Positions 57,845 to 64,000 of a DNA stretch of 64,000 nucleotides are shown in pieces. The notes beneath the pieces are model-generated. The model searched no databases. It was not told where the DNA came from and saw only the letters and a program-made list of their open reading frames with translations. Location: contig OZ231126.1 in NCBI GenBank assembly GCA_965153355.1, forward strand, positions 106,268,001 to 106,332,000, given 5' to 3'. The stretch comes from Flaccisagitta enflata. Lineage: Eukaryota > Chaetognatha > Sagittoidea > Aphragmophora. A program made the position numbers and the translations under genes. Numbering within the stretch: position 1 is the first letter of the stretch; each line of letters begins with the position of its first letter.

Positions 57845-60800
57845 TTATACTTTACACAGTAGTTTATAGCTTTCATCATCTATCACAGAACACTCAGGGC
57901 AAATCTTATTCCCATTGCCACATGAAAAATTGGCATTGCAACTCAACATCCCAAAGCGACCCATAATTACTGCTCTTGTTATTTCTACTGAACCATAGTT
58001 CATTATCTCTAAAGGTTTTCGTTGATAGTCAGGGTCATTTATTGTCTGCAGGATTGTTTGAGTTTTTGTCTTGAGTTTTGACACTCCCCGCTCTTTGGTG
58101 TGTAACTCTTGTTTGAGCCGCTCTCTGTTGGCTTTCTCAGCAGCTTCTTCAACTTCTTTTTGCCACTCATTTTTGGTCTTTTTTCCAATTTTATCCCAGT
58201 CTTTCTCAAGGTCCCATTGATCAATTACCTCATTTATCTGCTTGGCCCATCCAGTATCATATGATTCTAGGACTTTTAATGACTCATATGCCCACTGCTC
58301 TTCATCTTTTTGCACAATCTTGTGAAGGTAGAGGAGTTGCTTTATATGAATTTGGATCACAGCATATAGTGAGCCAGTTGCAAAAATGACTGCTGGTGTT
58401 GGTGTAGTAGTTGGCAGTCCAAGCATTTGCTTCCATGTCCACAACAACATTTTGTCAGCTTCCTTCTTTTCTTCTCCATTCAATGTCCATGTCTCTGCAT
58501 TGTGGAGGAACTTGGGGAGAGTTTCTGCCTCATGTAGCCTCAAGAGGACATTTGTTTGAATTCGTTTCATGATGCCAGTCTTAGCACTAGTCATAATTGC
58601 CCTCACTGATCCTTTTATCTTTTTAAATCTTTCAGCAAGGTTGGCTTTATTTCTTCCATCTCTTGAGATTACTTCTCCAAGGTAACAGTATGTTTCACAG
58701 TTACTGATGGTTTTTTCACCCAAGTTCCAGCTGGTTTTTCTTTCTTTATGTTTTCCAATTTCCATGACTTTGCATTTGTCAACACCCCACTCAAGCTGTC
58801 TTTTGATAGCAAAGTCATTGACAGCCTCTAGTGTTCTTTCTTGTTGGTCATATGCAATGGCAAGAGTTCCTACATCATCCACATACTCCAAACAACATAA
58901 TCGTGTTTCTGAAAGCATGATTCCAATGTCATGTCTCAACATAAGTTCTTCAGACAGTGTATCCATCATTTTTGCAAACAAGGGTACCATCAATTTACCT
59001 CCTTGTTTGCCTCCTGTTTCTCTCATTATTTTCCTGCTAAGTCCTGTTTTGGTTTTAACTCTTGCTGTAAGATTTTTGTTTAGTGTCATTATAAGTCTCC
59101 AGATTTTTCCTGTGAAGCCCTGCTCATGAATGACGTGCAACATATCATCCATGTTAGCTCTGTCATAAGCCTTTTTGATGTCGAAAAAGGTGATGATGAT
59201 ATCTAACCCTCTTTTTATTGCTAGTGCTATCAGTGCTTCAAGGATGAAAACTTGGTCAGTAGTTGAGCCTCCTTTTCTTCCTCCTGCCTGCGCCTGAGTG
59301 AATCTTATTGTTTGCAATAGTCTGTTGGTTATAATTTCCTCAACTATTGTTCCAATTGAGCTTGATACAGTTATTCCTCGCTGATTCTCTAATTTTTCTC
59401 TGTCACCTTTACCTTTATAAACACTTGTTATAATTCCTTCACTCCATTGCTCTAAGGCTCTTTCTTCCTCCCAAAAAGCTTTGATCAGAGGGTAAATCAG
59501 GTCAACCATAGGGTCACCACCATTTTTGAGCACTTCATTTGTCCAGTCTGTTGTTGCCTTTTTATTCTTTTTGTTCTGGATTGCTCTCTTTATCTCTGCT
59601 TTTGTTGGAAGATCATCATTTTTGCCTTCATCATTGTCATCACTCCAGGTCTGTACTTTTTCTTTTATGATTTCATGTGATGGATGAGGTGTGACATCTT
59701 TCTTAGAGTAAAGGTCTTCATAGTAAGAGGCCCTGGTCTCTTTATTTATTTCTTGGTCATACACTCGCTTCCCATCTTTGTCTTTCACAACCATCCATTC
59801 GCTGGTTTTATCCTGCTTGTGAGCTCTTCTCACATTCCAGAGACCATTTCTTCCTTGTTGAATCATTGCTTCAAATCTCTTTTGCAGTCTCTCCTCCTCA
59901 TCTCTTTCTGCTTCATCTCTCACATTCTCCTGCCTTATTCGATATTTCTTTAATAATAGTCCCTTTGTAGCTTTGTCAGTCTCTTTTTCATAATTCCTTC
60001 GTGCCTCATTTCTCTCACATCTGGCTTTTTGTAATCCAAGTGAGGGCTTTGGGGGTTTCCCTACTTTAATGGTTGTTTTTTCGATTGATTTCCATGCAGC
60101 TTTTTGTATAAGCTTGTCCCATTTTTTGTATCTTTCTGTTAATGGTATTTCTTGTTTACTCATTATTTCTACTGCTGCGGACTTTTGTTTGGCAAGCTCT
60201 TCTCTGAATAGGGCCCACTCTTCTGGAGATGCATTGGTATTCCACTTGCAATGTTTTTGTTGCGCATCATGGTTCTTTTCCAGACATATGTCAATGCAGA
60301 TTGTATTATGATCTGATTCAGACTTCTTACTCCTCATTTTGAGATCACCTGCTTCATCAATGGTGAGCTTGCTAATAACTTCACTTGCACCATATGTTGC
60401 AATGACAAAGTCAATAGCAGATTTTTCTTGCGTTTTTGAGGGATGTTGTCTTGTAATCACACTTTCACATTTTTCACTCTCATTCATTACCATCACGCCA
60501 CACTCCTCAAAGACTTTTTTAATCAGCTTACCATTCCTTGAGGGATCCTCTCCCAAAAGCCCAATTTTTGCATTGGCATCCATACATAGGATAATATCAC
60601 CTTCATTCTGAATTTGAGATATTTCATCTGACAGGTTGTCCATTTCCTCTTGTATTTTGCTTAGGCTTACACAATCTTGGAGTCCATAATAGACACCTAT
60701 AAACAGGGGCTTTCCATTGGGTTGCCCCATACTGACCCAGATGATTTCTAATGGTCGTTGAGAGTGGTGTGGGGATATGAAGGACTTTTTATCATTTTTG

Positions 60801-61240
60801 ACACAAATACCAACTCCACCTCCTTTTCCAGTTGTTCTTGCATTCCCCAAAAAGGTATATCCATCAAGTTTTAGGCCTTTATTTTCAGTTAGAAAGGTCT
60901 CACAAAAAAGTCCAACATCTGCATCTATTTCATTTAGGGTGCTTTGGAGACATGCCATTTTGCTTCTGATTCCTCTCATGTTGGCATACATTATCTTTAT
61001 TTTCTGTTTCTTTTGTTTTCTATACCTATATTTGTTTCTGTTCCTTCTTTTCAGATTTACATCCTCTTTCTTATGGTCCTTTTTATCTTGTATCATAATA
61101 AGTTCCTGGTTAGTTTCCTCCTTGTCTATGATATCCTTCATGTTTTTACCATCACGCTCTTCTATGGTCTGTTCAAAAAATTTGTTGTATCTTGCTTTTA
61201 TTTGAGAAAACACACTGATCTGGGATTTGGGAGGCAAACA
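57845..61240 (-). CDS. LINE ORF2: AP endonuclease, reverse transcriptase, C-terminal Cys motif
   Basis: About 1131 codons, uninterrupted. Lys/Arg-rich start, endonuclease at about residues 75-305 (IKIMYANMRGIRSK, FCETFLTENKG, MDANAKIGLLGE, catalytic SESDHNTI), linker, RT at about 540-830 (SVYKGKGD, QRGITVSSSIG, motif A FFDIKKAYDRA, motif B-like GGKQGGKLMVPLF, motif C CLEYVDDVGTLA), and a C-terminal CGNGNKICPECSVIDDESYKLLC, where the usual histidine before LLC is tyrosine. There is no ATG at the start: the frame follows ORF1 directly across one TGA (61241-61243), the first in-frame ATG being about 33 codons in. Family: endonuclease-encoding LINE, RTE/Ingi-like by eye, not assigned. Confidence 0.85.
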   Translation of the reverse strand, partial: CLPPKSQISVFSQIKARYNKFFEQTIEERDGKNMKDIIDKEETNQELIMIQDKKDHKKEDVNLKRRNRNKYRYRKQKKQKIKIMYANMRGIRSKMACLQSTLNEIDADVGLFCETFLTENKGLKLDGYTFLGNARTTGKGGGVGICVKNDKKSFISPHHSQRPLEIIWVSMGQPNGKPLFIGVYYGLQDCVSLSKIQEEMDNLSDEISQIQNEGDIILCMDANAKIGLLGEDPSRNGKLIKKVFEECGVMVMNESEKCESVITRQHPSKTQEKSAIDFVIATYGASEVISKLTIDEAGDLKMRSKKSESDHNTICIDICLEKNHDAQQKHCKWNTNASPEEWALFREELAKQKSAAVEIMSKQEIPLTERYKKWDKLIQKAAWKSIEKTTIKVGKPPKPSLGLQKARCERNEARRNYEKETDKATKGLLLKKYRIRQENVRDEAERDEEERLQKRFEAMIQQGRNGLWNVRRAHKQDKTSEWMVVKDKDGKRVYDQEINKETRASYYEDLYSKKDVTPHPSHEIIKEKVQTWSDDNDEGKNDDLPTKAEIKRAIQNKKNKKATTDWTNEVLKNGGDPMVDLIYPLIKAFWEEERALEQWSEGIITSVYKGKGDREKLENQRGITVSSSIGTIVEEIITNRLLQTIRFTQAQAGGRKGGSTTDQVFILEALIALAIKRGLDIIITFFDIKKAYDRANMDDMLHVIHEQGFTGKIWRLIMTLNKNLTARVKTKTGLSRKIMRETGGKQGGKLMVPLFAKMMDTLSEELMLRHDIGIMLSETRLCCLEYVDDVGTLAIAYDQQERTLEAVNDFAIKRQLEWGVDKCKVMEIGKHKERKTSWNLGEKTISNCETYCYLGEVISRDGRNKANLAERFKKIKGSVRAIMTSAKTGIMKRIQTNVLLRLHEAETLPKFLHNAETWTLNGEEKKEADKMLLWTWKQMLGLPTTTPTPAVIFATGSLYAVIQIHIKQLLYLHKIVQKDEEQWAYESLKVLESYDTGWAKQINEVIDQWDLEKDWDKIGKKTKNEWQKEVEEAAEKANRERLKQELHTKERGVSKLKTKTQTILQTINDPDYQRKPLEIMNYGSVEITRAVIMGRFGMLSCNANFSCGNGNKICPECSVIDDESYKLLCKV

Positions 61241-63616
61241 TCAATCTTGAGGTAAGCATGCCTTTGCAATGTTGAAGAAAGTTTCAAGGATCATTGCAGT
61301 ATTACGTTTTGGAAGTCCACCCTGATTATGCCATTGTGGCACTGCTTGCACACGTTGTGCCCATGTTGGTTGGTTTGGCAACCTATGCTTTGAAGGCCAT
61401 GGTTGACAATGCTGTTTTGGCTCACTTTGTTGAAATTGAAATTGTTGGACTGGCCTTACTGGCCATGTAGGTCTGTGTTGCAAGCTGGGTGTATGTACTC
61501 CCTTACTCTGGTGGTTATGCGAGCCTGTCACAGTTTTCTTTTTGTAGAGGCTACATTTGATCTGTGTTGCAAGCAGACTGGTTCCATATTTTGTGAGTTG
61601 ATTTCTTTCCAAAACATTTGGCTTCAGTCTTCCATTGTTTTCATCAAACATATTCTCAATGGTGATGAAAGAGACCTTTCTGTTGTCTGCCAGATCTTGC
61701 AGATGGAAATTGTAGTTCATACATTGCCCCTCCACTGGTGCAATGCTACTGAGGTGAAAAGTTGCCTAGGGATATATTTTTCCCCAGTTTTTCCCTGCTT
61801 GATGGGCTGTATCTAGGATGTTTTGTAGCTGTTGTTCCATATTGATGACATTATTGATTCCAGTCAGAAACACCACATCTGTAATCTTTTGTTGATATGG
61901 TATGTTTGGGAGATGGTCTCTTACTGCCTCCCATGTTGATCTTTCTTCGATAAACACCTTTTTGGTGTTGTGCTGGAGGCCTGGATTTATGTGTTGGCCG
62001 TTTGAATCAACCACAACAATGATGGCTTCCTGGGCTTCATCTGCTTTATTGGCTTCAGAGCTAGAGGTTTGATTCTTTGGTCTGACCATGGGGTGGGTTG
62101 GAGTTGGCAACAGTGCCTCTCGAGGTGCTCTAGCTGCAGCATCTTTTGGTGGAGGTGGCATTCCAGATGGAAGAGGTGCTTCTGATGCTATGTTTTGTAG
62201 TCTGGTGTTTATTGAAATGTTGTTTTCACCTGTAGATTGGCCCTCAGGATGTTCTTTTTGCTGTTCAGAATCTTTATTCAGGCTCTGCGCTGTCTCTTCA
62301 AGTAGTACAACTGTAGCATTTTGGTGTTCAATTTGTTGCTTATCGATATCTGATTGTGCTTGGGCTGCTTTTAGGGCATCATTAGATGTCTCAAGTTGCT
62401 CCTCCAGTTGGGCTATCTTTTGACTTTGGAGTTGTACTTCTTGCTCAAGCTTCTTTACTTGCTCGCGGGCCTGACCAAGTTCTTCCTTAGCCTTGGCCTC
62501 TTGTTCTGACCTATCTTTGTTAGACTTGACAATGTCAGCCATCATCTGGTTTGCTGTTTGTGAGGCAGATAGAATCTGTGCAATTTGTGATTCCATCATT
62601 TCCATTTTGGAGCTTGTTCTTTCTTCTAGTTCATTTTTCCATTTTTCCATTTCTAAGGCCTTTTCTAGCTCTTTTTCTTTTGCTTTTGCAGCTTGTTCGA
62701 TGTTGTGTTTGCTTTCTTGCAATAGGTCTGTCACACACTGTTGTGTTGTTCCAGAAATTGTGAGGATGTCTTTCATGTTTGCATCTGTTTTTTCCATCAT
62801 TTTTCCGGTGACTTCAATTACATGACAGAGCTGACTCTCTAGCCACTCAATTTGACTTTCCTTTGATGCCGTGATGTCAATGACTTTATCCAAGAAATGT
62901 GTCATCTGTTTGCCAGAGGTTCTAGTTAGAGGTCCAACTGTTTCCTCATTGTTACCGCCATGCTTTTCTGCAGAGTGGACGATGCCATTATCGTCATTCC
63001 TCTCTTTTGAAGGGCTCTTAGCTCTAGCACCTATAGTGACATCATTGTCTTCATTCACACTTTCATTATCATCACCCTCATCACTTCCACCATCATCATC
63101 ATCATCATCACCGTCATTCTCTTGCACTTTGTCATACAGCCCATCAAACTCATTGTCATATGCCATCGAAGTCTCAAATTCTATAAAAAGGTGTTTCTTA
63201 AATCGTTCATGTGCAGCCTTTACTCCTTGGAATTCAGCATTTAAGTCCATTGTTGATTCATCTCCAAAGAGGGATTGGGAGATGTGCTCTTCTGATTCTT
63301 CACCTGTCTCCGCAACAGCTGTTTGTGTCTTGCCTGTTGTAGCTGTTGCTGCTCCTGCTTCTGGTGGTGGATGCAAATTTGCCTCACTTAATGCAACTGG
63401 CTCAGAAGGGTTAGCTGTTTGGGGGTTAGAAGCTGGTGGCTGATCTTCTTCCACAGGTGTCTTATGCCTGTCTGCTGGTGTGCTTTGATTGACTGGTAAA
63501 ATGGCTGTAGCAATTAGCGTGCTAGGGGCCCTAAGTGTATCAAGAGCATGCTTGTTTTGTAGTTGCTCAGGATTTAATTGAGGGGGACTTTCTTCCAAGT
63601 CTGAACTGAGAGCCAT
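61241..63616 (-). pseudogene. LINE ORF1: coiled coil plus SGNH-like domain, one in-frame TAG
   Basis: From ATG 63616 (MALSSDLEESPPQLN) the frame runs 616 codons to a TAG (61766-61768) and on for 174 more to TGA 61241-61243. Parts: Pro/Ala/Glu-rich start, acidic run of Asp (about residue 165), long coiled coil (about 235-455, with EREVKKLEQEV-type heptads), linker, SGNH-esterase-like domain (VVVDSNGQ, FLTGINN, NQLTKYGTSLLA). The TAG falls inside that domain. The block V histidine is Gln here. A Gln/Pro-rich tail follows (QHRPTWPVRPVQQFQF). The frame is also open upstream of 63616 to about 63795 without an ATG, so the start may be further upstream. Confidence 0.75.
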
Positions 63617-64000
63617 GGTTGGTGGGGTTGGGCTTTCACTTCTTGATTTTAATCTAACTTTGAGTTTTTGTGTTTGAAATTTTGTAGCCAGGTCTTTGAT
63701 GTGCTCTTCTCTTGATTTATCATCACCTGCATAGTCAGTGATTATGCTGCGGAGCGTCTCTGCGGTATTTTTTCCAAACCATGGTAACAGGTCTCACAAA
63801 ATTAGGCGGAAAAGTAAAATGATCAATATAGATGGTAAAAATGCCCTCAGCATGATGAAATTTGACATGGAGATAGCTAAGACCCAGTATTTTGACATAG
63901 CAAAGCGATGTTGGTGACTTTCCTGCATGTAGGGCGTGATGGAGGGTGTTTAACCAAAAGTGAGGTGTCAGATTATTGCTGATTTTAACGGAAAAAATGC
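63617..64000 (-). mobile_element. 5' part of the long LINE, cut by the window edge
   Basis: In frame with ORF1 about 60 codons read LPWFGKNTAETLRSIITDYA and onward back to about 63795. A different frame is open from about 63970 to 63770 (SLCYVKILGLSYLHVKFHHA), so one shift near 63780 would extend ORF1 toward the edge. Confidence 0.45.

Overview
The window comes from a metazoan nuclear genome, probably a marine invertebrate; I cannot name the species. The evidence is a BEL/Pao LTR retrotransposon (a metazoan-only superfamily), three kinds of non-LTR retrotransposon coding sequence, many small inverted-repeat elements, GT-AG splice signals and an extreme load of microsatellites. There is no prokaryotic or organellar content, and I saw no tRNA, rRNA or CRISPR array.

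Layout. 1-2.8 kb: exons of an unrecognised minus-strand gene, including a 267-codon stop-free frame that runs off the left edge and a polyglutamine exon. 3.2-3.9 kb: CT arrays. 4.57-8.81 kb: a degenerate plus-strand LINE (ORF1 with a coiled coil and an SGNH-esterase-like domain; ORF2 with endonuclease and a dead reverse transcriptase). 8.8-16.3 kb: compound microsatellites, hairpin-bounded minisatellite elements, a pogo/Tigger-like element and a 614-bp foldback. 16.65-18.23 kb: first exons of a decayed, unrecognised plus-strand gene. 18.29-24.98 kb: a minus-strand BEL/Pao element. 25.0-26.9 kb: a TIR element and microsatellites. 27.2-33.7 kb: another exon of the decayed gene, split by a foldback element that itself carries a nested TIR element. 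33.7-43 kb: microsatellites, dispersed elements and further exon relics. 43.95-57.6 kb: a segmental duplication carrying an exon and LINE fragments, interrupted by an 8.56-kb insertion that holds a 5'-truncated CR1-like LINE. 57.6-64 kb: the most complete LINE of the window, minus strand, running toward or past the right edge.

Three themes recur. (1) Autonomous elements and exon relics keep their reading frames well but carry isolated in-frame stop codons, some of them inside conserved domains. (2) A short dispersed element with palindromic GTCGCG ends and runs of GGAC/GTCC-type repeats occurs about twenty times, in introns, alone, and wrapped around hairpin-bounded minisatellites. (3) Several insertion events can be read precisely because an empty site, a target duplication or a second arm is also present in the window.

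No intact host gene can be called with confidence. The two unrecognised multi-exon loci are the best candidates for host, or anciently integrated, protein-coding sequence.
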